DNA from: Burkholderiaceae bacterium
GTDB lineage: Bacteria; Pseudomonadota; Gammaproteobacteria; Burkholderiales; Burkholderiaceae_D
Reading direction: 5' to 3'
Length of the DNA stretch: 35,479 nucleotides
Assembly: GCA_023653025.1 (NCBI GenBank)
Contig: JAMNXS010000027.1
Span: forward strand, 1-35,479
Shown: piece after piece, positions 9,105 through 17,995 of the stretch
How the letters are laid out: every line of letters starts with the position of its first letter
How positions within the stretch are numbered: the stretch's first letter is position 1
Notes under the pieces: model-generated
What the model was told of the DNA's origin: nothing
Seen by the model: only the letters and a program-made list of their open reading frames with translations
Databases searched by the model: none
Position numbers and translations under genes: made by a program

Positions 9105-9185
9105 CGAGCTTCTCCACGTTTCAATACGCCGCTCGCTGAATTGATTGCGTCTTTTTTGCGCACGAGTGAGCTGCCTGCGTCGGCT

Positions 9186-9279
9186 CCTGCGCGGCGCGCT
9201 CTCCAACTTTCCAAAGCCGCCAGCCAGCCCCGCCGCTGGCGGTTGCCTTTAGTCTTGAAGACCCATTTTGCGTGGCCGG
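9186..9279 (-). pseudogene. degenerate MAPEG gene fragment
   Basis: The minus strand reads GHAKWVFKTKGNRQRRGWLA and onward to ALESWRARRAGA, which aligns with GLAKWGFRNYDNREPRAWLA and on to AQEGWRARANAA of the intact MAPEG protein at 7657-8037. The reading frame is not maintained on either side. It is a decayed paralogue fragment, not a recent exact duplicate. Confidence 0.7.
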
Positions 9280-9301
9280 AGGCCCGATGAAGGTGCCGGG
9301 C

Positions 9302-9559
9302 TCAGCGCGTACGCGGCTCAAGGCTCGGCTGGTGACCGGAGTCCATGCCCGGCTCCAGGCCTGCCCCCGCACTCGCCCCAGCACTCGGCCCGCTCCTGAC
9401 CATCGACAGCAGCGTTAGCGCCGCGTCGCGGGCGCTGAATCCGGGGCGGTCGAAATGCCGCACGTTCACCATACCGGCGTACAGAATCACCATCGCCGAA
9501 ACGGGATGGCCGCTGTCTTTCAACAGCATCAGTTCTTTGACGACGTCGGCGTTGGTCAT
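9302..9559 (-). CDS. small hypothetical protein
   Basis: An 85-residue open frame starting MTNADVVKELMLLKDSGHPV. The first 55 residues look protein-like, with a hydrophobic centre (SAMVILYAGMVNVRHF); the tail is low-complexity Gly/Ala/Pro. I do not recognise a family. It sits in a decayed region between the MAPEG fragment and the histidine kinase, so it may be a remnant or a spurious frame. Confidence 0.35.
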   Translation of the reverse strand: MTNADVVKELMLLKDSGHPVSAMVILYAGMVNVRHFDRPGFSARDAALTLLSMVRSGPSAGASAGAGLEPGMDSGHQPSLEPRTR

Positions 9560-9839
9560 GGCCTGCCCGCGGCGGGCGCGGGAACGGAGAGATGGGCGAG
9601 CATAGCAGCATTAGCGAGATAAGAAAGGTAAATGATCGCCAATTCAGAATCATCGGCGGCACGCGGCACCGGCGATGTCCGCGCATTTGCTGGCGACGCG
9701 CTGGGCATCGCAAGAGATGACGGGCAAATGCCTGTCTGTTCGCCGCTTTGTCGCGGCCGCGGCCGCCGCATCCTGACGCAAACAGTCCGCGCGTGTCGAC
9801 AGCGGCGCCTCGTCCGGGGGCGTCGGCCAGCCCTCTTTC
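9560..9839. other. intergenic region upstream of the histidine kinase
   Basis: No gene is supported. An AT-richer stretch at 9600-9655 could hold the kinase promoter, but I find no convincing hexamer pair. Confidence 0.3.
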
Positions 9840-11637
<1,798 letters not shown>

Positions 11638-11654
<17 letters not shown>

Positions 11655-12432
11655 GAACCATGTCAACGTATCGGGACAGGGCCGGCGCGCGCTGGTCTTC
11701 GTCCACGGCTTCGGCTGCGACCAGAACGTCTGGCGCCACCTGACGCCGGCCTTCGAGCAAGATTACCGCATCGTGCTGATGGACCATGTCGGTGCCGGCC
11801 GCTCCGATTTGTCGCAGTACGATCCGGTCAAGTATGCAAGCCTGCAAGGCTATGCGGATGACCTGATCGAGGTCGTGCGCGAGCTCGGGCTCGAGCGGCC
11901 GGTCGTGGTCGCCCATTCGGTCAGCGCGATGATCGCGGTGCTGGCGGCGAACAAGGCGCCGGAACTGTTTTCCCGGCTGGTGATGGTCGGCCCGTCGCCG
12001 CACTACCTGAACGACGGCGACTACCCCGGCGGCTTCGAGCGCAAGGACATCGAGGACCTGCTGGCCGCGATGGATAGCAATTTCCTCGGCTGGTCGAGCA
12101 TGATCACGCCAGTCATCATGGGCAATCCCGACCGTCCCGAACTGGCTGCCGAACTGAACGACAACTTCTGCCGCAACGATCCGGCGATCGCGCGGCACTT
12201 CGCGCGCGTGACCTTCCTGTCCGACTCCCGCGACGACGTCACCCGGCTGTCCGTGCCCTCGCTGATCGTCCAGTGCTCGGGCGATGCGCTGGCCTCGGTG
12301 GCAGTCGGCGAGTACCTGCGCGACAAGACGCCGCACAGCACGCTGGCCGTGCTGAAAGCCACCGGCCACTGCCCGCACCTGTCCGACCCGCCGGAACTGA
12401 TTGCGGCCATGCAGGACTGGCTCGGGGCCTGA
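11638..12432 (+). CDS. RsbQ-like alpha/beta hydrolase
   Basis: A 264-residue alpha/beta hydrolase of the RsbQ / KAI2-D14 type. The oxyanion region is VFVHGFGCDQNVW. The nucleophile motif AHSVSAM puts Ser94 where RsbQ has its catalytic Ser (SVS). The late SLIVQCSGDALA supplies the acid and GHCPHLS the histidine. In Bacillus, RsbQ is needed for the PAS-containing phosphatase RsbP to sense energy stress. Here the gene overlaps a PAS histidine kinase, with its own GAAGGAG site before the ATG at 11638, so it probably makes or presents the ligand that the kinase senses. The ligand is unknown. Confidence 0.9.
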
Positions 12433-12535
12433 TCGTCCCCGCCGCCTGGGCGGCACAAGCGGTTATGCTCTCTCCTGCAACTGGCCCCATCCTGAAAAAA
12501 ACAGTCCGGTCACGATACCGGCAGGCGGAGGAGAC

Positions 12536-13879
12536 ATGACCGAATCCACGGCATCCGGCACGCGCGCGAATTTCGACGTGACCCGGGCGATCGACGACGG
12601 GGGCTTCACCACCGTACAGAAGCTGGCCTATCTCTATGCGGCGCTGGCCATCGTCCTCGACGGTTTCGACGGCCAGATGATCGGCTACGCGATACCGATG
12701 ATCATGCAGGAGTGGGGCGTCACCCGCGGCGCCTTTTCCGTCGCGGTGGCCACCGGGCTGGTCGGCATGGCCATCGGCAGCCTCGGCGCCGGCATGCTGG
12801 CCGACCGCATCGGGCGCAAGCCGGTGCTGGTGGCCAGCATCTTCCTGTTCGGCTCGTCGACCCTGCTGATCGGCACCGCGCCGGATGTGACGACGATCGC
12901 TGTCATCCGCTTTTTCGCGGGTCTGGGCATCGGTGCGGCGCTGCCGGCCGCGATCACGCTGACGGCCGAGTTCATTCCCGGCCGCTACCGGACGATGGCG
13001 GTGATCACGGCCATCGTCTGCTACCCGCTGGGCGGCATGCTGGCCGGCCTGGTCGCGGCCCAGGTGCTGCCGGTGCAGGGCTGGCGCAGCTTCTTCTTCA
13101 TCGGAGGCGCGCTGCCGATCGCGTATGGCCTGCTGATGATCCTGCTGCTGCGCGAGTCGCCGAAATTCCTCGCGCGCCAGAGCGTGCGCTGGGAAGAATT
13201 GCGCTCACTGATGGCGCGCATGGCGCACGAGGTGGCGCACGTGAAGGAGTTCAGCGACGGCATCGTCGAAGCCGCCAGGCGCGGCAGCGTCGCCGAACTG
13301 TTCCGCAGCGGCCGGGCGCCGGACACGCTCTGGCTGTGGGTCTGCTTCTTCATGACGCAGCTGTCGATCTACACCGCCTTCAGCTGGCTGCCGACGATGC
13401 TCACGACCGAGGGCCTGCAGCCGGCGATGGCCGGCATGGGCCTGACGGCCTACAACTTCGGCGGCGTGATCGGCGCGGTGCTGTGCGCATTGGCGATCAA
13501 CCGTTTCGGGTCGCGCTGGCCGATGATCTTCTGGGCGGCGATGTCGGCCGCCACCGCCTTCGGGCTCAAGCTCGTCAGCGTCACCGGCAGCCCGGAGGTG
13601 TTCCTCTGGGGGCTGGGCCTGCACGGCCTGTTCGTGACCGCACTGCAGTGCGCATTGACGGCGCTGTGCGCGCACATCTACCCGACGCTGATCCGCACCA
13701 CGGGCACCGCCTCGGCCATCGCATTCGGGCGGACGGGAGCCATCCTGAGCTCGTTCGCCGGCGCGGCCATGATCACCGCCGGCGGCGCCTCGGCCTACCT
13801 GAACCTGCTCGGCGGATCGATGATCGTCACCGCACTCGGCCTGGCCATGGTGCGCGGGCACATCGGCCGCAAGCAGTGA
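12536..13879 (+). CDS. MFS transporter, aromatic acid:H+ symporter type
   Basis: A 447-residue, 12-helix major facilitator protein. TM1 carries LDGFDGQMIGYA, the DGxD motif typical of the AAHS group (PcaK, BenK, MhpT). Loop 2-3 has GMLADRIGRKPVL, the MFS signature, and a central loop lies at about residues 205-245. The ATG at 12536 is chosen for GGAGGAG at 12527-12533 and because upstream codons give no family-like sequence. The substrate is probably a carboxylated aromatic, but this cannot be fixed from sequence alone. It may be co-transcribed with the kinase and hydrolase (103-nt gap). Confidence 0.88.
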   Translation: MTESTASGTRANFDVTRAIDDGGFTTVQKLAYLYAALAIVLDGFDGQMIGYAIPMIMQEWGVTRGAFSVAVATGLVGMAIGSLGAGMLADRIGRKPVLVASIFLFGSSTLLIGTAPDVTTIAVIRFFAGLGIGAALPAAITLTAEFIPGRYRTMAVITAIVCYPLGGMLAGLVAAQVLPVQGWRSFFFIGGALPIAYGLLMILLLRESPKFLARQSVRWEELRSLMARMAHEVAHVKEFSDGIVEAARRGSVAELFRSGRAPDTLWLWVCFFMTQLSIYTAFSWLPTMLTTEGLQPAMAGMGLTAYNFGGVIGAVLCALAINRFGSRWPMIFWAAMSAATAFGLKLVSVTGSPEVFLWGLGLHGLFVTALQCALTALCAHIYPTLIRTTGTASAIAFGRTGAILSSFAGAAMITAGGASAYLNLLGGSMIVTALGLAMVRGHIGRKQ

Positions 13880-14095
13880 GGGTGGGGATATGGGGGTGGC
13901 CGGGTGTTTGGCGGATTTCGCCTGCGGCTCTATCCGCCCTACGGGATTGTTCGGGTGGGGATGTGGGGTGGCCGGGTGCTTGGCGGATTTCGCCTGCGGC
14001 TCTATCCGCCCTACGGGATTGTTCGGGTGGGGATATGGGGGTGGCTGGGTGCTTGGCGGATTTCGCCTGCGGCTCTATCCGCCCTATGGTTCGGC
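13880..14095. repeat. three tandem 72-73 bp repeats with palindromic core
   Basis: Copies begin at about 13881, 13954 and 14026 (periods 73 and 72). Each has a G-rich left part and a 29-bp palindromic core with GGCGGAT and ATCCGCC arms (13910-13938, 13982-14010, 14055-14083). The array separates two convergent genes, where the hairpins could block read-through. Confidence 0.9.
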
Positions 14096-14102
14096 GAAGG
14101 AT

Positions 14103-14140
14103 CGTAGGGCGGGTAGAGGCGAAGCCGAAACCCGCCAAGC
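14103..14140. repeat. inverted REP-like copy
   Basis: This element, beginning CGTAGGGCGGGTAGAG, runs opposite to the three direct repeats and closely resembles the right arm of the inverted repeat at 168-199. Together with the array it makes a BIME-like cluster at the end of two convergent genes. Confidence 0.75.
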
Positions 14141-14157
14141 CCACTGAACTCCTCCAG

Positions 14158-15585
14158 CTACAGCGCCTCGAGGAACGCGATCAATTCCTCGCGCTCCTTC
14201 TTGGACAGCTTTGCGAAATGCTCGCGCGCGGCGGTCGCCTCGCCGCCGTGCCAGAGAATGGCTTCGACGAGGTTGCGTGCACGGCCGTCGTGCAGGAAGT
14301 GCGTGCTGCCGTTGACCTGTTTCGAGCGGCCGATGCCCCATAGCGGCGGCGTGCGCCAGTCGGCGCCGCCGGCGCGGAAGTCCGGCCGGCCATCGGCCAG
14401 GTCCGGCCCCATGTCGTGCAGCAGCAGGTCGGTGTAAGGGCGGATGCGCTTGTGGGCCAGCGCCGGCAGTTCGGGGAAGGCGCCGGTCTTCAGTTCCGGC
14501 ACATGGCACTGCGCGCACGTCGCCGCATGGAACAGCTTCTCGCCGCGCTGCACCGCCGGGCTGGCCGTGCCCACCGGCGCCGGCGCGTCGAGCGACATCG
14601 CCCAGAAGGCCACCTGCTGCCACAGTTCGTCCGAGACCTCGGGCTTCTCGGGGTTCTTCTCCAGATGGCAGTCCTTCTGCACCGCCGGGCAGTTCTGCTC
14701 GCGATAGAGCGACGAGGTGATGCCGATGTCGCTGTGGAAGGCGCCGGCGATCTGCTGCCGCAGCGACGGCTGGTTGGCCTTCCAACCGAAGCGGCCGAGC
14801 GCGATGCGGTCGTTGATGTCGTCGCGTACATAGTTCGGCCGGCCGTTGAGCCCCTGCGATTTCTGCAGTGCGGCCAGCGCCAGAATGTCCTCTTCGCTGA
14901 CCGCCTCCAGATAGCCGAGGCCGACGATCGCCTGCGTGTTGCGCAGCGAGGTCATCACGCCCGGCGCCAGCGGGCCGTAGTTCAGCTTCTCGATGCGGAT
15001 CGCCGGCTGCCGCAACTCGACCGTCTCGCCGTCGGCGAAGCGGAAGCGGCGCGTGCGCCAGTCGATGTGAACTTCGCCTTCGCCGGCCTGCCGCGTCTGG
15101 TCTTTGCTCTTGATGATGTCGAACGGCTGCAACTGGGTGCCGTAGTGCGGGTCGGGATTCGGGCCGCCGTGCGGCCCGTCGCCGGGCACCGACAGGCGCA
15201 GCGCCTGCTGGAACAGCGGGCCGGTACCCTTGTCCGGCACGCGGCCGCGGCCGGCCTGCACGTGGCAGGAGACGCAGGAGGTGGCGACGAAGGTCGGGCC
15301 CAGGCCCCAGCCGCCGCCGCCGGGTCCGGGCTGCGACAGATCCCACCATTGCGAGATCACGTCGTTCGGAATCGCGATCCAGAAATTATTGAACACCTTT
15401 TCGCCGGCGCGGAAAGTCTGCTGCTGCTCCGGCGTCAGCCCCGGCACCGGCTGCAGGTAAGCGGCATGCGGCGGGATCGGGCGCGCCGCCGGCTTCTCTT
15501 CGGTGCCGGCCGACGGGTGCAGGGCGGCGAGGCCGGCCAGCAGGGCAGCGGCGGCGAGGGGGCGGAGGATAGGGGCGGGTTTCAT
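14158..15585 (-). CDS. di-heme c-type oxidoreductase (DHOR family, PF06537)
   Basis: A 475-residue exported protein. The N-terminal hydrophobic stretch (about 8-23) is a signal peptide. Two covalent heme c sites are seen: CVSCH (Cys104, Cys107, His108) and CAQCH (Cys357, Cys360, His361). The late DGRARNLVEAILWHGGEA motif is characteristic of the DHOR family, which resembles di-heme peroxidases. The electron partner and substrate are unknown. Extra cysteines (299, 306) may form a disulfide. It is alone on the minus strand, divergent from the GntR gene. Confidence 0.9.
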   Translation of the reverse strand: MKPAPILRPLAAAALLAGLAALHPSAGTEEKPAARPIPPHAAYLQPVPGLTPEQQQTFRAGEKVFNNFWIAIPNDVISQWWDLSQPGPGGGGWGLGPTFVATSCVSCHVQAGRGRVPDKGTGPLFQQALRLSVPGDGPHGGPNPDPHYGTQLQPFDIIKSKDQTRQAGEGEVHIDWRTRRFRFADGETVELRQPAIRIEKLNYGPLAPGVMTSLRNTQAIVGLGYLEAVSEEDILALAALQKSQGLNGRPNYVRDDINDRIALGRFGWKANQPSLRQQIAGAFHSDIGITSSLYREQNCPAVQKDCHLEKNPEKPEVSDELWQQVAFWAMSLDAPAPVGTASPAVQRGEKLFHAATCAQCHVPELKTGAFPELPALAHKRIRPYTDLLLHDMGPDLADGRPDFRAGGADWRTPPLWGIGRSKQVNGSTHFLHDGRARNLVEAILWHGGEATAAREHFAKLSKKEREELIAFLEAL

Positions 15586-15630
15586 GATGCTGCATATCTT
15601 CCCATGGCTGGTGATGGCTGACTACCGAAC

Positions 15631-15672
15631 GCACCGACGCACGCACCGACGCACGCACCGACGCACGCACCA
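15631..15672. repeat. 12-bp tandem repeat (about 3.5 copies)
   Basis: GCACCGACGCAC is repeated perfectly at 15631, 15643 and 15655, with a partial fourth copy. It lies 45 nt upstream of the di-heme oxidoreductase start, inside its probable promoter region, where copy number could alter spacing. Confidence 0.9.
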
Positions 15673-15735
15673 ACCCATCGATCACTGCCCGTACCGCGGG
15701 AGGTTTCTCCGCAGCATAGGCTGCTTCGGCAGGGA

Positions 15736-15765
15736 TTGACGCGCCCAAAACACTGGCATTACACT
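15736..15765 (+). promoter_or_regulatory. sigma70-like promoter for the GntR gene
   Basis: TTGACG (15736-15741), an 18-nt spacer, and TACACT (15760-15765). The 42-bp palindrome begins on the next base, so the predicted transcript start falls within it. Confidence 0.5.
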
Positions 15766-15807
15766 GTCTGCATTCGGAATTCTGAATTCAGAATTCCGAA
15801 TGCAGAC
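15766..15807. promoter_or_regulatory. perfect 42-bp palindrome at the GntR promoter
   Basis: The half from 15766 to 15786 (starts GTCTGCATTCGGAATTCTGA) is exactly mirrored to 15807. It sits directly after the -10 box and would either be a regulator-binding site or give an extremely stable hairpin at the 5' end of the mRNA. No partner copy is present in the window. Confidence 0.85.
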
Positions 15808-15883
15808 TTTAGCAACCGCAAAACCCAAAGCCCGAGGCCCACAGCCGGAGGCCAGGAATCGAGCCTCATTTTCAGCCAACGCC

Positions 15884-16564
15884 ATGCACATCCTCCGTTC
15901 CCAGCCGATGCTGGTCGATCAGGTCTACGAGGCGATCCTGTCGCGGATCGAGGCCGGCCAGTACGGGCCGGACGCGCGCCTCGTGCAGGAGGAAATCGCC
16001 GAGGCGCTCGGCGTATCGCGCCAACCGGTGCAGCAGGCGCTGCTGCTGCTGCGCAACGAGGGCGTGCTGATCAGCGCGCCGGGCCGCGGGCTGATGGTCG
16101 CGCCGCTCGACGAGGACAAGGTGCGCCACGTTTACGAGATCCGCGCCAGCCTCGATGCGCTGGCCGTGGTCAAGGCGGCCGGGCGAGCCGACCCGCGGGC
16201 CGCGCTCGAGGGTCCCGATTATCTTCGCCGCGGCCGCGAGGCGGTGGCCCGGCAATCGATCTCGAACATGATCGCCGCCGATATGGCCTTCCATCATTTT
16301 CTATACGATCTGTCGGGCAATCCGCTGATCGCTGAGACGGCCGCCCCGCACTGGACCTACCTGCGCTGCGTGATGGGCGCGGTGCTGATGCAGGGCGAAT
16401 CGCCACGCGACATCTGGGCCGAGCACGAGGCCATTCTCGACACCGTGATCCGCGGTGACGTGGCTGAGGCCGAGCGCCTGTCGCGCGCGCATGTCTTCAA
16501 CGCCACCGCTTCGCTGGTACACAGGCTGGACAAAGCGGACAAGGAGGTAGCCGCCGCGCGCTGA
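15884..16564 (+). CDS. GntR-family regulator, FadR/FCD subfamily
   Basis: A 226-residue one-component regulator. The winged HTH spans about residues 8-75: ARLVQEEIAEALGVSRQPVQ, then RNEGVLISAPGRGLMVAPL. The FCD effector domain (about 85-215) keeps the metal-binding pattern: DMAFHHFLYDLSG, a later AEHEAILDTVI and a terminal SRAHV histidine. Such regulators usually sense small organic acids. The ATG at 15884 is chosen because the HTH starts soon after; the alternative ATG at 15800 lies inside the palindrome and would add 28 unusual residues. It probably controls the flanking catabolic genes. Confidence 0.88.
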   Translation: MHILRSQPMLVDQVYEAILSRIEAGQYGPDARLVQEEIAEALGVSRQPVQQALLLLRNEGVLISAPGRGLMVAPLDEDKVRHVYEIRASLDALAVVKAAGRADPRAALEGPDYLRRGREAVARQSISNMIAADMAFHHFLYDLSGNPLIAETAAPHWTYLRCVMGAVLMQGESPRDIWAEHEAILDTVIRGDVAEAERLSRAHVFNATASLVHRLDKADKEVAAAR

Positions 16565-16685
16565 AGCGACACCGTGACAGTAAGCTGCAGCAGGCCGCAA
16601 CGGGCGCAGACCCGGGCCTGACAAGACAAGAACAATACGGATTGGCAGGCGTGCATGACGCCGCCGCTCCGACGGGGGAGATACC

Positions 16686-16947
16686 ATGCAAAGCAACACG
16701 CAGGCGATCGATGCGGCGGCGCCGCTCGATCAGCCGGCCCTTTACCGGAAGGTCGCGCTCAGGCTCGTTCCCTTCCTCTGCATCTGCTATCTGGCGGCCT
16801 ATCTGGACCGCGTCAACGTCGGCTTCGCCAAGCTGAACATGCTGGCCGACCTCGGTTTCAGCAATACCGTCTACGGGCTCGGCGCCGGCATCTTCTTCCT
16901 CGCCGCGATACCGATGTCGAACATCATCGTCGGGCCGCTGTCGCGCT
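16686..16947 (+). pseudogene. 5' fragment of an MFS (ACS-type) transporter
   Basis: The first 85 or so residues match the start of anion:cation symporter-type MFS carriers: LYRKVALRLVPFLCICYLAA, DRVNVGFAKL, then a second helix ending AAIPMSNIIVGP. It has a good GGGGGAG site before the ATG. After about 16930-16950 the transporter sequence stops and the end of a TPP-dependent enzyme begins in another frame. At least ten membrane helices are missing, so it cannot work as a carrier. Confidence 0.85.
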
Positions 16948-17305
16948 GTCGGCTTCCGGCTATCTCAATCCTGGTTCGCTGGGCTGCATCGGCATCGGCA
17001 CCGCGTTCGGCATCGCGGCCAGCCTCGCGTATCCGGAGGGGCAGGTGCTGGTCGGCACGCGCCTGCAGTGTTCGGATTACGCGGCCATGGCGCGCGCCTT
17101 CGGCATGCACGCCGAACGCGTCGAGCGCGCCGAGGATCTCGGGCCTGCGATTGAACGGGCGATGCAGTCTTTGCCGGCGCTGCTTGACGTGCTGGTGGCG
17201 CCGGAGGCAAAGTCTTCCGACGGCAGATCGGGACTGGCATGGGTGCCCGACCTGCAGGCGCTGGGCGCATGGGAAGCGGCCGAGCGCGCATGGCGAGCGC
17301 CATGA
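16948..17305 (+). pseudogene. 3' fragment of a thiamine-pyrophosphate enzyme (acetolactate-synthase-like)
   Basis: The frame reads YLNPGSLGCIGIGTAFGIAA and continues to a normal C terminus (SGLAWVPDLQALGAWEAAERAW). This matches the C-terminal TPP-binding domain of acetolactate-synthase-like enzymes. The N-terminal two-thirds is absent. A second lesion is visible: AYPEGQVLV runs straight into VGTRLQCSDYAAMARAFG, skipping the GDG...N cofactor motif and about 50 residues. The remnant is therefore doubly deleted and not functional. Confidence 0.82.
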
Positions 17306-17346
17306 TTTGCGGAGAGTCAATGAACGACAGGAAAGAGGAGGAGACG

Positions 17347-17898
17347 ATGCATGCTGTTGATACCCGCCGCCGCCTGCTGCTGAAAGCGACCGGCGCATCC
17401 GTTGCCGGTTGCTGCGCGCTGCAGGCCGGAGCCGCCGCCGCCGACGAAGCGCAGGGCGTGATGAAGGGCGACCTGTTGGTCGCCGCGAAGGGCGATGCCG
17501 CGACGCCGCTGAAGGCCGAAGACATCAAGGCCGGGGCCAAGCCGGTGCTGGCCTGGCCCTACGACCTCGGACAGAAGGCCGCGCGCAGCGACTCGCGGCT
17601 GAACAAGCTGCTGTTGATCCGGATGGATCCGGCGGAGATGAGCGACGAGATGAAGCAGCGCTCGGCGGGCGGCGTATTGGCGTATTCGTCGATCTGCACG
17701 CACCAGGCCTGCGACGTGACCGAGTATGTGGCGGCGGACAAATTGCTGATGTGCTTCTGCCATTTTTCGAAATTCAACCCTGGCGACGGCAGTGTCGCGA
17801 AGGGACCGGCCACCAAGAGCCTGCCTTTCGTGCCGCTGACAGAGAAGGACGGCTTGCTGGTCGTCGCCGGCGGTTTTTCCAACAAGCCGGGGGTCTGA
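17347..17898 (+). CDS. Tat-exported Rieske [2Fe-2S] protein
   Basis: A 183-residue protein. The N terminus DTRRRLLLKATGASVAG is Tat-like, so it is probably exported folded. The Rieske ligands are Cys117 and His119 in CTHQAC and Cys136 and His139 in CFCH; Cys122 and Cys138 match the disulfide of the bc1-type Rieske fold. It lacks the bc1 membrane anchor beyond the signal region, and no cytochrome b is nearby. The ATG at 17347 is chosen for the GAGGAG just upstream. It lies 97 nt before the PQQ dehydrogenase, so it is probably its electron acceptor; this is inference from context. Confidence 0.87.
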   Translation: MHAVDTRRRLLLKATGASVAGCCALQAGAAAADEAQGVMKGDLLVAAKGDAATPLKAEDIKAGAKPVLAWPYDLGQKAARSDSRLNKLLLIRMDPAEMSDEMKQRSAGGVLAYSSICTHQACDVTEYVAADKLLMCFCHFSKFNPGDGSVAKGPATKSLPFVPLTEKDGLLVVAGGFSNKPGV

Positions 17899-17995
17899 AC
17901 AGGACCGGGGGAAGATTTCGGGGGTGCCCGCACGGGCCGCCGGATGCAAGACGCCGTCTGAAACGGCGAATTTCAACGATAGAGGAGACAAGAAG

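Noticed and set aside
13880-14140. Repeat array considered as CRISPR
   Set aside because: Repeats are 72-73 bp and contiguous, without unique spacers, and no cas genes are near.
12712-14343. 543-codon plus-strand frame over the MFS gene and the repeats
   Set aside because: Reads the transporter in a wrong frame, rich in His/Arg, and runs through the repeat array.
14416-15621. Plus-strand open frame opposite the di-heme oxidoreductase
   Set aside because: The minus frame carries signal peptide and two CxxCH motifs; this frame has no recognisable features.
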